From contig NZ_WTWY01000001.1 in NCBI RefSeq assembly GCF_009870825.1, positions 124,001 through 188,000 of the forward strand: 64,000 bases of DNA, given 5' to 3'. Position numbers and translations under genes: made by a program. Every line of letters starts with the position of its first letter. Position 1 is the stretch's first letter. This DNA comes from Paenibacillus sp. USDA918EY (GTDB lineage: Bacteria; Bacillota; Bacilli; Paenibacillales; Paenibacillaceae). Shown piece after piece: positions 44,829 through 53,937 of this stretch. Below the pieces are notes generated by a model. That model was given only the letters and a program-made list of their open reading frames with translations. It ran no database searches and had not been told where the DNA came from.

Positions 44829-45623
44829 ATGAACGAACATCGGAAAGAAGTAGACACTTCACCTGAAGCAAAGGCCTATAAGGCGAAGAAATACCGGACG
44901 CCCGACGGCGTTCCGGCGGATATCGTCATGTTCACGCTCACAAAAAAGGAACGGAAAACGGTGACCAAAACGCTGCCGATCCGTGAGCTGAAGGTGATGT
45001 TAATCCGGCGCAAATCGTGGCCTTGTGCGGGCATGTGGGCTTTGCCGGGCGGATTTTGCCGTGAAAGCGAATCGATTTACGACGCGGCCAAACGTGAGCT
45101 GAAAGAAGAAACCGGGGTGGACGGAGGCCATTTGGAATACCTCGGGGTATACAGCACGCCAGGCCGGGATCCGCGCGGCTGGATCATCAGCCATGCTTTT
45201 TTTGCCCTGGTGGAGGAATGGATGCTTGAAAGCAGACAAGCAGCGGATGACGCCGGCGAGGTGGGGTTGTTCGGCATCGAAGAAGCGCTGAACGATCTGG
45301 AGCTTGCTTTTGACCACCGGGACATTATCCGCGACGCATATATGCGCATCCAAAAGCAAATGCTGCATTCGACGATCGCCCGCCAGTTTCTGCCCGAGCA
45401 GTTTACGCTGAGCGAGCTGTATCAGGTTATACAGACCGTCGTGCCGGAATTCAGCGAACCGAATTTCATCCGGAAAATCACCTCAACCCGCAGCAGGCAG
45501 GGCATATTGGAAGAGGTGCGCGACGAAAACGGCAAACCGCTCAGCTCGAACCAATACTCGCAGCGTCCCGCCCAGCTGTACCGGTTTACGGATTACGCGC
45601 CGTTGCTGTCCATTTACACATAA
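44829..45623 (+). CDS. Nudix hydrolase with winged-helix domain, NrtR-like regulator
   Basis: 264 residues. An N-terminal Nudix domain with an intact box (GGFCRESESIYDAAKRELKE, then ETG, residues about 77-100), and a C-terminal winged-helix-like domain beginning QFLPEQFTLSELYQVIQTVV near 180, ending in YRFTDYAPLLSIYT. This is the NrtR layout: a Nudix-derived ADP-ribose sensor repressing NAD genes. The neighbour encodes nicotinate phosphoribosyltransferase. The intact Nudix box suggests hydrolysis may remain. ATG 44829 is required because the promoter covers the ATG at 44790. Confidence 0.82.
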   Translation: MNEHRKEVDTSPEAKAYKAKKYRTPDGVPADIVMFTLTKKERKTVTKTLPIRELKVMLIRRKSWPCAGMWALPGGFCRESESIYDAAKRELKEETGVDGGHLEYLGVYSTPGRDPRGWIISHAFFALVEEWMLESRQAADDAGEVGLFGIEEALNDLELAFDHRDIIRDAYMRIQKQMLHSTIARQFLPEQFTLSELYQVIQTVVPEFSEPNFIRKITSTRSRQGILEEVRDENGKPLSSNQYSQRPAQLYRFTDYAPLLSIYT

Positions 45624-45759
45624 GCGGCCGCAGGAGCGTCGAATACAATACAGCTGCGCCTAAGGGCGTGAATAAGCCGCGGTTCGATCCGCAAACGAAC
45701 GGACGGCTTCAACGAGTGAACGGACCCCGCAGGGCTGGAATACAAAGGAGGAAGCCTGC

Positions 45760-47211
45760 ATGCAAACAGCAGGACTGGCATTACATACAGACAAGTATCA
45801 AATCAATATGATGTACGCGCATTGGGTAAACCGGTCGCATCAGCAGAAGGCGGTGTTTGAAGCCTATTTCCGCAAGCTGCCGTTTGGCAACGGTTATGCC
45901 GTGTTCGCCGGACTGGAGCGGATCGTTCATTATATCGCGAATTTGCGTTTTTCGGATGAGGACCTCAAATATTTGTCCGAGCAGGAAGAAAATTACGACT
46001 CGGCGTTTTTGGAGGAGCTGAAGCAGTTCCGTTTTTGCGGAAATATTTATTCCATGAAAGAAGGGGCGCTCGTATTTCCGAACGAACCGCTGATTCGGGT
46101 TGAAGGAACCATTATGGAAGCCCAGCTTGTGGAAACGGCCTTGCTCAACTTCATGAACTTCCAGACGCTGATCGCCACCAAGGCGTCGCGTGTGAAGCAG
46201 GTCGCGGGAGACGACATTCTCCTCGAATTCGGGACGCGGCGCGCGCAGGAAGCGGATGCCGCGGTGTGGGGAGCACGGGCCGCCTATATCGCCGGATTCG
46301 ATGCCACCTCCAATATGCTGGCCGGGCAAAAATTCGGCATTCCGACCAAAGGGACCCATGCCCACTCTTGGGTGCAGAGCTTTTCTTCCGAGCAGGAAGC
46401 GTTTGACACGTATGCGAAGGTGATGCCGGATGGGGTGACGCTGCTCGTCGATACGTTCGACACGTTAAAAAGCGGCGTGCCGCATGCCATCGAGACGGCC
46501 AAAAAGCTGGAGTCCGCCGGCAAAAAAATGTCCGCGATCCGCCTCGACAGCGGCGACCTCGCCTATTTGTCCATCAAAGCCCGCAAAATGCTGGACGACG
46601 CCGGATTGTCCTATGTCAAGATCGTCGCATCCAATGATTTGGACGAAAATACGATTTTGAACTTGAAGGCGCAGGGAGCGCGCATCGATACATGGGGAGT
46701 CGGCACGCAGCTCATCACCGCCGCGGACCAGCCCGCGCTTGGCGGCGTCTACAAACTGGTGGAGCATGAAGTGAACGGGGAAATGGTTCCGACGATCAAA
46801 ATTTCCGGGAACCCCGAGAAGGTGTCCACGCCGGGCAAAAAGGACGTCTACCGCATCGTGGACCGGGTCACCGCGAAAGCGACGGCGGATTACATCGTGT
46901 TTCCCGACGAGGAAAAACCGCGGGACAGCGTGCGGCTGAAGCTGTTTAACCCGCAGCATCCTTATTTGCAAAAATACGTCAAAAATTACGATGCCATTCC
47001 GATGCTGCAGCAAATTTTCGAAAACGGGAAGCTGGTCTACGATCTGCCTTCCCTAAAGGAAATCCGCCTCTATCACCGCGAGCAAATGGATCTGTTTTGG
47101 CCGGAATATTTGCGCAAGCTGAATCCGGAAATTTACCGCGTCAATTTGAGCGAAAAAGTATGGGATCTGAAGCAAAAGCTGATGGCCGAATTTATGCAGA
47201 CGGAAGAATGA
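45760..47211 (+). CDS. pncB: Nicotinate phosphoribosyltransferase
   Basis: Makes nicotinic acid mononucleotide from nicotinate, PRPP and ATP, the entry of the Preiss-Handler NAD salvage route. 483 residues: LHTDKYQINMMYAHW near the start, the EFGTRRAQEADAA segment near 150, and DTFDTLKSGVPHA near 235. AAAGGAGG before the ATG. 136 bases after the NrtR-like gene with no clear promoter or terminator in the gap, so likely one operon. Confidence 0.93.
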   Translation: MQTAGLALHTDKYQINMMYAHWVNRSHQQKAVFEAYFRKLPFGNGYAVFAGLERIVHYIANLRFSDEDLKYLSEQEENYDSAFLEELKQFRFCGNIYSMKEGALVFPNEPLIRVEGTIMEAQLVETALLNFMNFQTLIATKASRVKQVAGDDILLEFGTRRAQEADAAVWGARAAYIAGFDATSNMLAGQKFGIPTKGTHAHSWVQSFSSEQEAFDTYAKVMPDGVTLLVDTFDTLKSGVPHAIETAKKLESAGKKMSAIRLDSGDLAYLSIKARKMLDDAGLSYVKIVASNDLDENTILNLKAQGARIDTWGVGTQLITAADQPALGGVYKLVEHEVNGEMVPTIKISGNPEKVSTPGKKDVYRIVDRVTAKATADYIVFPDEEKPRDSVRLKLFNPQHPYLQKYVKNYDAIPMLQQIFENGKLVYDLPSLKEIRLYHREQMDLFWPEYLRKLNPEIYRVNLSEKVWDLKQKLMAEFMQTEE

Positions 47212-47227
47212 CGGCAAATCGATAATC

Positions 47228-47274
47228 AAAGATTCGGCAAAGGAATGTATCCGTTCCGCGCCGAATCTTTTTTT
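47228..47274 (+). terminator. Terminator after pncB
   Basis: AAAGATTCGGC pairs with GCCGAATCTTT, inner GGAA/TTCC, then TTTT. Confidence 0.9.
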
Positions 47275-47307
47275 AAACGAAGCGAAATTGATAAGGAGGC
47301 AGCAGCG

Positions 47308-48300
47308 ATGGAAACGTTTAAAGCTTACGTGGTCCGCCGGAACGGCAAGGGGTTGAAGGGACGAATCGAGGACATGCGTTTGGAACAGCTTCCGGACGGC
47401 GATGTGCTCGTCAAAGTGCATTACTCGGGTGTGAACTACAAGGATGGACTGGCCAGCGTGCCCGAAGGAAAAGTCGTCAAAGACTACCCGATGGTGCCGG
47501 GAATCGACCTTGCCGGGGTTGTCGCCAGCTCAAGCCACCCCGATTTTCGCGAAGGGGACCCGGTCCTATGCACCGGATACGGGCTCGGAACCGCCCATTA
47601 CGGCGGATTCAGCGAATATGCCCGCATTCCTGCGGACTGGCTGCTTCCGCTCCCAACCGGCTTAAGCCTGCGCGAAGCAATGGGGATCGGGACGGCGGGT
47701 TTGACCGCCGCATTATCGGTAGACCGTCTGATCCATTGCGGCGTGACGCCGGAAGCGGGGCCGGTGCTGGTAACGGGCGCGACGGGGGGCGTCGGCAGCT
47801 TTGCGGTCGACATTTTATCGACGGCGGGATTTCAAGTCACGGCCAGCACGGGCAAAGCCGGGGAGCAGCAGGAATGGTTGAGGCGTCTGGGAGCAACCGA
47901 TGTCATAGGACGGGAGGGCGTCGTGTCCGGCGCGGGACCTCTCGGCAAGCAGCGCTGGGCCGGCGCCGTAGATCCGGTAGGAGGAGCGCAGCTGGAAGAG
48001 ATATTAAAATCCATCCATTACGGCGGCGCGGTGGCGCTGTCCGGTTTGACGGGCGGAACGGCATTTAACGGGACCGTCTATCCGTTTATTTTGCGGGGAG
48101 TGCAGCTGCTTGGCATCGATTCGGTATTTTGCCCGAAGGAATGGAGAACCGGCGTTTGGGAGAAGCTTGGGCGGGAATGGAAGCCGGATGCGGCTTTAAG
48201 CCAAGGACTCCAGGAAGCAACGCTCCATGAATTGCCCGAAATTTTGCAGTCGATTTTGCAGGGAAAAGCGGTGGGAAGGACGATCATCCGGCTCGCCTGA
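47308..48300 (+). CDS. YhdH/YhfP-family medium-chain oxidoreductase
   Basis: Zinc-independent MDR related to acryloyl-CoA/quinone reductases. 330 residues: GroES-like domain with SGVNYKDGLAS near 38 and PMVPGIDLAGVV near 63, then the Rossmann motif VTGATGGVGSFAVD near 155 and AVDPVGGAQLEEIL. AAGGAGG before the ATG. Monocistronic. Confidence 0.9.
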   Translation: METFKAYVVRRNGKGLKGRIEDMRLEQLPDGDVLVKVHYSGVNYKDGLASVPEGKVVKDYPMVPGIDLAGVVASSSHPDFREGDPVLCTGYGLGTAHYGGFSEYARIPADWLLPLPTGLSLREAMGIGTAGLTAALSVDRLIHCGVTPEAGPVLVTGATGGVGSFAVDILSTAGFQVTASTGKAGEQQEWLRRLGATDVIGREGVVSGAGPLGKQRWAGAVDPVGGAQLEEILKSIHYGGAVALSGLTGGTAFNGTVYPFILRGVQLLGIDSVFCPKEWRTGVWEKLGREWKPDAALSQGLQEATLHELPEILQSILQGKAVGRTIIRLA

Positions 48301-48328
48301 GGAATGAGCGGCGGCTTGCCATGTTAAG

Positions 48329-48339
48329 ATTTTGCAAAA
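48329..48339. repeat. Partial third copy of the ATTTTGCAAAAT palindrome
   Basis: ATTTTGCAAAA, in the 134-base gap before a lipoprotein gene. Confidence 0.5.
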
Positions 48340-48434
48340 GGCGCGCTGCATAAACCGAATGGAATGTTGGCATTCTAAGCCCATATTAGGCTGTCTTCCG
48401 CTTGAAGCGGTATCAGGGGAAGGGATGAATCAAC

Positions 48435-48944
48435 ATGAACAAACGGTTAGCATGGCTGCTCGCTTGCGTGCTGCTGGCTGCAACGGTCGGCTGCGACAAG
48501 CATACCGTCATCAAAAAGGAAGTCAAACTGTATAATTTCGATTCCTATTCCGAGGGAAACATACGGGCGCAAACGCAGGGCAGCGGCTTAAACGGCCAAC
48601 TGTTGAACAACCTGCAGCTGGCTTTCGGCGAAAAGAATATTCCATTGACCCATCACACGTATGCAGAGGACGGACGCGGCAACATCAGCTACATGTATTA
48701 TATCGGGGGAAACCCGCAGCAGTATATCAAGCTTCATGTCTTTACCGACGAGAAGGAACGAATCAAACGGATCGAAAACTGGTACGGAGACCAAAAACGG
48801 GTTGAAACCCCGACCTCCAGAACGCTGATTTACGGTCATGACAAGGTCGCTTTGATTTATACCTCTTCCGGAAAAAACAAAGGAAAATACGAAACCGAGG
48901 TTCATGAAATATTCAATTCGCTGATTCATCGGATGCATTTCTAA
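48435..48944 (+). CDS. Putative lipoprotein, unknown
   Basis: 169 residues with a lipoprotein signal peptide MNKRLAWLLACVLLAATVGC (cysteine at 20; the -3 position is Thr, so the lipobox is slightly atypical). The mature part is hydrophilic (about 150 residues) with no motif I recognise; aromatic-rich strands such as ISYMYYIGGNPQQYIKLHV suggest a small beta domain. An AGGGGAAGGGATG lies just before the start. Monocistronic with its own terminator. Confidence 0.75.
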   Translation: MNKRLAWLLACVLLAATVGCDKHTVIKKEVKLYNFDSYSEGNIRAQTQGSGLNGQLLNNLQLAFGEKNIPLTHHTYAEDGRGNISYMYYIGGNPQQYIKLHVFTDEKERIKRIENWYGDQKRVETPTSRTLIYGHDKVALIYTSSGKNKGKYETEVHEIFNSLIHRMHF

Positions 48945-48947
48945 CCG

Positions 48948-48985
48948 AACAAGCCGGCATGCTAGCAGCATCCGGCTTGTTTTTG
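48948..48985 (+). terminator. Terminator after the lipoprotein gene
   Basis: AACAAGCCGG / CCGGCTTGTT with inner ATGCT/AGCAT, followed by TTTTT. Confidence 0.9.
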
Positions 48986-49055
48986 ATTCTGACATCATTC
49001 GCAACCGCAGGGTCCAGCTTTGTACCACACCAAGACGCCCATTCCGGTTGGAGGC

Positions 49056-49571
49056 TTAATTTTTCTTGTAAATTTCGCGCATGACATGCCGCAGCTCCGG
49101 CACGATGATCCGTTCCAAAGCCAATTTGACGGCTCCCGTCGAACCCGGGACGGAGAACACCGCGGTACCGCCAACGGTTCCGGCGATCGCGCGGCTTAAA
49201 ATCGCGGCGGGTCCGATATCTTCCGTGAAGCTGAGATACCTGAATATTTCCCCGAATCCGGGAAGCTGCTTGTCAAGAAGCGAGGAAACGGCTTCATACG
49301 TCGTATCCCGCGGGGAAATGCCCGTGCCTCCCGTCAATAGGACCGCCTCTACCTCCGGGTTTACCGCCGCTTCGTGAATCAGCTCCCGAATCCCTTCATA
49401 GTCGTCTTTGACGATCTCATATCGCACCACTTGGTAACCCGCGCCTTCCAAAAGGGATTTCATCAAACGACCTCCGGCATCCGTTTCCGGCGTTCGGGTA
49501 TCCGATACGGTCACGATCATGCATGATACCGTATCGGGCGCCTGGCTGCGATGTTCATCCACTGATCTCAT
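49056..49571 (-). CDS. moaB: MoaB/Mog-type molybdenum cofactor protein
   Basis: 171-residue MoCF-fold protein that adenylates or handles molybdopterin. Motifs: VSDTRTPETDAGGRLMKSLL near residue 22 and LTGGTGISPRDTTYEAV near 78, then FSVPGSTGAVKLALERII. It is alone: no other moa/moe genes are in the window. Minus strand with GGAGAGGAGAC before the ATG; divergent from the COG0523 gene. Confidence 0.9.
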   Translation of the reverse strand: MRSVDEHRSQAPDTVSCMIVTVSDTRTPETDAGGRLMKSLLEGAGYQVVRYEIVKDDYEGIRELIHEAAVNPEVEAVLLTGGTGISPRDTTYEAVSSLLDKQLPGFGEIFRYLSFTEDIGPAAILSRAIAGTVGGTAVFSVPGSTGAVKLALERIIVPELRHVMREIYKKN

Positions 49572-49750
49572 CTTTATGTCTCCTCTCCCTTTGATGTGTC
49601 TTTATAGGATAGCTCGTTGGGCGCGAACATGCAAATGTCCAGCCTCGGTTCAGAGGATGCCCATGGAATTTGCAGGCGGTTGCGGCTTGTCCGGCCGTGT
49701 AGTACACTTTCCGTACAAAGAAAATTCGAGGGATCAAGAGGAGAACGATC

Positions 49751-50758
49751 ATGGAAAAGCAATTGGCGACACCCATTTACATATTGTCAGGCTTCTTGGG
49801 AAGCGGAAAAACGACCTTGCTGCAGCGGCTTGTGAACGATTGGCAGGAGCAAGGCCTGCGTCCGGCGGTCATCATGAACGAAATCGGCGACGTAAATTTG
49901 GACGGACTGCTGGTAGAAAAGCGGGTACCGATGACCGAGTTGCTCAGCGGCTGCATCTGCTGCTCGATCCGCGGCGACCTGAGCATGGAGATGGCCGGCC
50001 TGATCGAAAGGGAACATCCGGACGTGATCGTCGTCGAAGCGACCGGCATCGCGAACCCGATGGAAATTTTGGACGGTGTAACCGAAGCGGCTTTATATAT
50101 GAAAATCGACCTGAAAGGGGTCATCACCGTCGTCGATTCGGCTTATTTGCTGGAGCTGCACCGGGAGCAAAAAGGGAAAACCTTCAGGCTCATGCAGGAG
50201 CAAATCCGGGCGGCGTCCTGTCTCGTTTTGAACAAAACGGACCGGATCGACGCGGACGGGCAGGAGGAACTTAGGAGCATCATTGCGAGATGGAATAGCT
50301 TTGCACCCGTGCTCCCGGCCGTGCGCTGCGAGGTAAACATTGGCGATATGCTCGCCTCGCTTGGGGGCAAGATCCGCCGGCCGGAAATGCCCGGGCATCG
50401 CACCGGCGAAACGGAAACAGCGGGGGAGCGGGAACACGATGGGGGAGGGGCGCATAGCCGGGCTCATAGCCATACGCATCATGACCATGTCATGGTGTAT
50501 ACCCACTATCTGCGCGGCCCGGTCGACAGCGGGGAATTCGAGCGGTTTGTCGCCGGGCTGCCGCGCGAGGTGTACCGTGCCAAAGGCGTATTGACGTTCA
50601 GCGATACGGCGAGCCGGTTCCTGTTCCAATACGCTTTCCGGGAGCCTGATTTTTTGCGGATTACGCCGCAAGGCGAAGTGCCGGACGTGGTCGTGTTTAT
50701 CGGCGAGCATTTTTCCAAATCCGCGATCGAAGAAGGCATGCGGGCGTTGGAACGTTAG
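49751..50758 (+). CDS. COG0523/CobW-family metallochaperone GTPase
   Basis: 335 residues of the G3E family: Walker A LSGFLGSGKTTLLQRL near residue 14, the metal-binding CxCC motif in GCICCSIRGD near 73, NKTD near 156, and a His-rich stretch (SRAHSHTHHDH) near 243 before the C-terminal CobW domain. The GTPase probably delivers zinc (or cobalt/iron) to a client protein; the His-rich segment fits zinc handling. No vitamin B12 genes nearby, so not specifically CobW. Zur control was not visible upstream. Confidence 0.9.
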   Translation: MEKQLATPIYILSGFLGSGKTTLLQRLVNDWQEQGLRPAVIMNEIGDVNLDGLLVEKRVPMTELLSGCICCSIRGDLSMEMAGLIEREHPDVIVVEATGIANPMEILDGVTEAALYMKIDLKGVITVVDSAYLLELHREQKGKTFRLMQEQIRAASCLVLNKTDRIDADGQEELRSIIARWNSFAPVLPAVRCEVNIGDMLASLGGKIRRPEMPGHRTGETETAGEREHDGGGAHSRAHSHTHHDHVMVYTHYLRGPVDSGEFERFVAGLPREVYRAKGVLTFSDTASRFLFQYAFREPDFLRITPQGEVPDVVVFIGEHFSKSAIEEGMRALER

Positions 50759-50833
50759 CCGGGATACCCCCTGCAGGGTTACGACGAGGGATTGCGATTC
50801 CTTTGGGAGAAAGCACGGATAAAGATATTGGGC

Positions 50834-50862
50834 TTGATTCTGCGTTTTACCGTATGTATAAT
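50834..50862 (+). promoter_or_regulatory. Sigma-A promoter of the argS T-box transcript
   Basis: TTGATT, 17-base spacer, perfect TATAAT; transcription should begin near 50869, about 400 bases before argS. Confidence 0.8.
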
Positions 50863-50868
50863 AGTTTG

Positions 50869-51240
50869 AAATCGAACGTCTGGGATCGGGAGAGTAAGGA
50901 AGGCCGCAAGCATGGACAGCGAACCGGAATTGGTGAAAGCCGGCACATGCCCCTTCGTGAAGCGCACCCGTGAGACGGCGGTTCCAAAGCCTGATTTCCG
51001 GAAACGGCTAAATGAATTTTTATTTTCCGGAGCCCCTGATAAAGTACCTGAATCGGCTTCCATGCCGTTGCACCTATGCAGGGTTATTTTAGGCAAGTAG
51101 ATCCGTCCGGGTTACTCCGTTACAGGTTATGAAGGGAAACGAATCTTCCGGCGGTACGGCCGAACTTTCGTTTACTTAGAGTGGTACCGCGGGATATACA
51201 GCTCTCGTCTCTATTATGGAGACGGGGGCTTTTTGTTTTA
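50869..51240 (+). promoter_or_regulatory. T-box riboswitch leader, arginine specificity
   Basis: Senses uncharged tRNA and permits transcription into argS. Stem I features: AGCGAACCGG and GGTGAAAGCCGG (about 50920-50945), then GAAGCGCACCCGTGAG whose specifier position reads CGC (50963-50965), an arginine codon. The T-box AGAGTGGTACCGCGG is at 51178-51192. The terminator is AGCTCTCGTCTC (51200-51211) paired with GAGACGGGGGCT (51219-51230) then TTTT. The competing antiterminator pairs T-box bases with the terminator 5' arm. The 509-base gap before argS holds only this element. Confidence 0.92.
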
Positions 51241-51267
51241 TCAAAAAGTGAGAAAGGTTGATTGTTG

Positions 51268-52968
51268 ATGTTATACCAATGGGCTGCAAATGCGCTGAAC
51301 AACTACGTGCCGCTGGAAGCGGACGACATATCGGGGCTGCTTGAAATACCGCCTTCCCCGGAGATGGGGGATATGGCGCTGCCTTGCTTCGTGCTTGCCA
51401 AATCATTCCGAAAGGCGCCGCAGGAAATCGCCCGATCGATCGCCGAAGCGTTCAGCCACCCGCATATGACGGCTGCCGCCGCAGGGCCGTACGTCAATTT
51501 GACGTTCGACCGGGAGCATTACGGCGGCATGATGATGGATGAACTGGCGCAGGAGAAGGTGCCGCAAACCGGGAAGGGCATCAAAGCGGTCATCGACATG
51601 TCTTCCCCCAACATCGCGAAACCTTTCGGCATCGGCCATCTTCGTTCGACCATGATCGGGGCGGCTTTATACAACATGCACAAGCTTGCGGGCTACGACG
51701 TCGTCAGCGTCAATCACCTGGGCGACTGGGGAACGCAGTTCGGCAAACAGATCGCCGCCTATAAAAGATGGGGGAACGATGATCTGCTGGCCGCGGACCC
51801 GATCGGCGAATCGCTGAAATTATATGTCCGTTTTCATGAAGAAGCGGAGCATGACGATACCCTTGAGCCGGAGGCAAGGGAATGGTTCCGGAAGCTGGAG
51901 GAAGGCGACGAGGAAGCCCGCGCGTTATGGACCTATTTCGTCAACGTAAGCATGAAGGAATTCGACAGGATGTATGGACGGTTGAACGTCCGGTTTGATT
52001 ACACGCTCGGGGAAAGCTTCTACAACGATAAAATGCCTGCCGTCGTCAAAGCCTTGAAGGAAAAAGGGCTGCTCGTCGAAAGCGACGGGGCGCTGGTGGT
52101 CCGGCTGGATGACGAAGGCATGCCGCCATGCCTCATTTTGAAAAAAGACGGCACGACCATCTACCCGACGAGGGATTTGGCGACCGCCATCTACAGGCAT
52201 GACGTCATGAAAGCGGACCGGATTTTGTACGTCGTCGGAAACGAACAAAGGCTGCATTTTCAGCAGGTGTTTGCCGTCCTCGGCAAAATGGGCATGGATT
52301 GGGCGGATCGCTGCACCCACCTGCCGTTCGGGCTCATGAAATTCGAGGGCAAAAAAATGTCCACCCGCCGCGGCAAAATCGTCAAGCTGGAGGACGTGAT
52401 GGATGAGGCGGTCGAACGGGCGCTGGCGATCATCAACGAAAAAAATCCCGGACTGGAGCAAAAGGAACGGGTTGCGGAGGCGGTCGGCATCGGCGCGATC
52501 ATTTTCGGCGACCTGAAAAACCATCGCCTGAACGAAGTGGACTTTTCGCTGGAAGACGCGTTGAATTTCGACGGGGAAACGGGGCCGTACGTGCAGTACA
52601 CCTATGCGAGAACACAAAGCGTACTGGCGAAGGGGGCGGCCGGAAAAGACGGGGCGGCGGATGATGCCGGAACAGGCGAATATACCGCAGCCGCAGCCCA
52701 TCTCGGCGATTCCGGCTGGGAACTCCTGAAGCTATTGACCCGTTTTCCGGAGCAATTGGAGCGGGGCGTGCGCAGCGGGGAGCCGTCCGTTTTGGCGCGT
52801 TATGCTCTCGATGTGGCGCAATCCTTCAATCAATTTTATAATAAGGAAAGAATTGTCACGGATGAAACGTCGGTTCGGAAAGCGAGACTGCGGCTGACAC
52901 AGCTGGCCGGACGCACGATCGCGCGGACGATGGGGCTTTTGGGCATCCAGACGCCGGAACGGATGTGA
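51268..52968 (+). CDS. argS: Arginine--tRNA ligase
   Basis: Class I synthetase. 566 residues: MSSPNIAKPFGIGHLRST (HIGH-type motif with GIGH) near residue 112, the KMSTRRG loop near 365, and a C-terminal DALR domain ending in LLGIQTPERM. ATG 51268 follows AGAAAGG; TTG 51262 and 51265 precede it. It lies behind the T-box and 12 bases before an ABC ATPase gene, not beside ywiB-type genes. It could be the only argS or a second copy; the window cannot show which. Confidence 0.95.
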   Translation: MLYQWAANALNNYVPLEADDISGLLEIPPSPEMGDMALPCFVLAKSFRKAPQEIARSIAEAFSHPHMTAAAAGPYVNLTFDREHYGGMMMDELAQEKVPQTGKGIKAVIDMSSPNIAKPFGIGHLRSTMIGAALYNMHKLAGYDVVSVNHLGDWGTQFGKQIAAYKRWGNDDLLAADPIGESLKLYVRFHEEAEHDDTLEPEAREWFRKLEEGDEEARALWTYFVNVSMKEFDRMYGRLNVRFDYTLGESFYNDKMPAVVKALKEKGLLVESDGALVVRLDDEGMPPCLILKKDGTTIYPTRDLATAIYRHDVMKADRILYVVGNEQRLHFQQVFAVLGKMGMDWADRCTHLPFGLMKFEGKKMSTRRGKIVKLEDVMDEAVERALAIINEKNPGLEQKERVAEAVGIGAIIFGDLKNHRLNEVDFSLEDALNFDGETGPYVQYTYARTQSVLAKGAAGKDGAADDAGTGEYTAAAAHLGDSGWELLKLLTRFPEQLERGVRSGEPSVLARYALDVAQSFNQFYNKERIVTDETSVRKARLRLTQLAGRTIARTMGLLGIQTPERM

Positions 52969-52979
52969 CCTCCGAATAA

Positions 52980-53921
52980 ATGAACCGGAAGAAGGTGGCT
53001 TCGGCTGTGGCCGATAAAAGAGAAGCGGAAGGTCGGGACGACGGTTTGGTGATCCTTCGGGACACCGTCAAAACGTATAACGGACGCAACGTGCTGCACA
53101 ATATATCGCTGAAAGTAAGGCAAGGGGAATGCATCGCGCTTATCGGCAAAAACGGATCCGGCAAAAGCACGCTGCTGCGGCTGCTGGCAGGACTTTCCCG
53201 TCCGACGTCGGGAACGCGGACGGTACCCGGGGGATCACTCCGCATCGGCTACGTGCCGGAGCGGTTTCCCCCGATTGTCTTTACGCCATGGGAATTTCTG
53301 TCGAGCGCGGCTGCCGTCCGGGGATTGGATAAACGTGCGGCGGAGGAAGAGTTAAGCGTTCTGCTGCGGCAGCTGGATATGGAACATGCCATGCATGTCA
53401 AAATGAATCAATTTTCCAAAGGGATGCTGCAAAAAATCAGTTTGATCCAGGCGATTGCCGGCAAACCGGATTTGCTGCTGTTGGACGAGCCGCTGTCGGG
53501 ACTGGACGTCAAGGCGCAGGAAAATCTGCTTCACGTGCTGCTCGCCCAAAAAAGGAGCGGCACCGCCATCGTCATGTCGGTTCATGAATCGAAGCTGATC
53601 GAACGGGCGGCGGATCGGGTGCTGCTCATCCAGGAAGGGCGGATCGTAAAGGAAACCCGGGAGGTACGCCGGCAGCCGGGAGCGGTTGCGCAGGTTTCCG
53701 CCCGCATTCCAGGCAACGACGCGCTTGCGGAGATTGCCGCACTTCCCGGCGTTGCCAACTGTACGCCGGATTCGGATGTTTACCTGCTTCAAGTAGAGGA
53801 AGATTCGATTGACCAGGTTTTGCGCATCATACTGGATCGCGGCGGTTCGGTCCTGGCGGTCATTCCGGCCGAAGGGATCGATGCCCGCATGGGAGAGCGG
53901 CTGCAAGCCGCGGCACGCTGA
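52980..53921 (+). CDS. ABC transporter ATP-binding protein
   Basis: 313 residues: Walker A GKNGSGKST near 56, a degenerate signature FSKGMLQK near 142, Walker B LLLLDEPLSGLD near 166, H-loop SVHE near 203. A C-terminal extension of about 80 residues follows the core, as in some antibiotic or sodium exporters. The RBS is poor; start uncertain. Precedes its permease by 16 bases. Confidence 0.9.
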   Translation: MNRKKVASAVADKREAEGRDDGLVILRDTVKTYNGRNVLHNISLKVRQGECIALIGKNGSGKSTLLRLLAGLSRPTSGTRTVPGGSLRIGYVPERFPPIVFTPWEFLSSAAAVRGLDKRAAEEELSVLLRQLDMEHAMHVKMNQFSKGMLQKISLIQAIAGKPDLLLLDEPLSGLDVKAQENLLHVLLAQKRSGTAIVMSVHESKLIERAADRVLLIQEGRIVKETREVRRQPGAVAQVSARIPGNDALAEIAALPGVANCTPDSDVYLLQVEEDSIDQVLRIILDRGGSVLAVIPAEGIDARMGERLQAAAR

Positions 53922-53937
53922 TGAGGGGGAGAGGAAG

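Noticed and set aside
50912..51100. 62-codon frame inside the argS leader
   Set aside because: It lies within T-box stem I and its linker; the nucleotide conservation is explained by RNA structure, and there is no good RBS.
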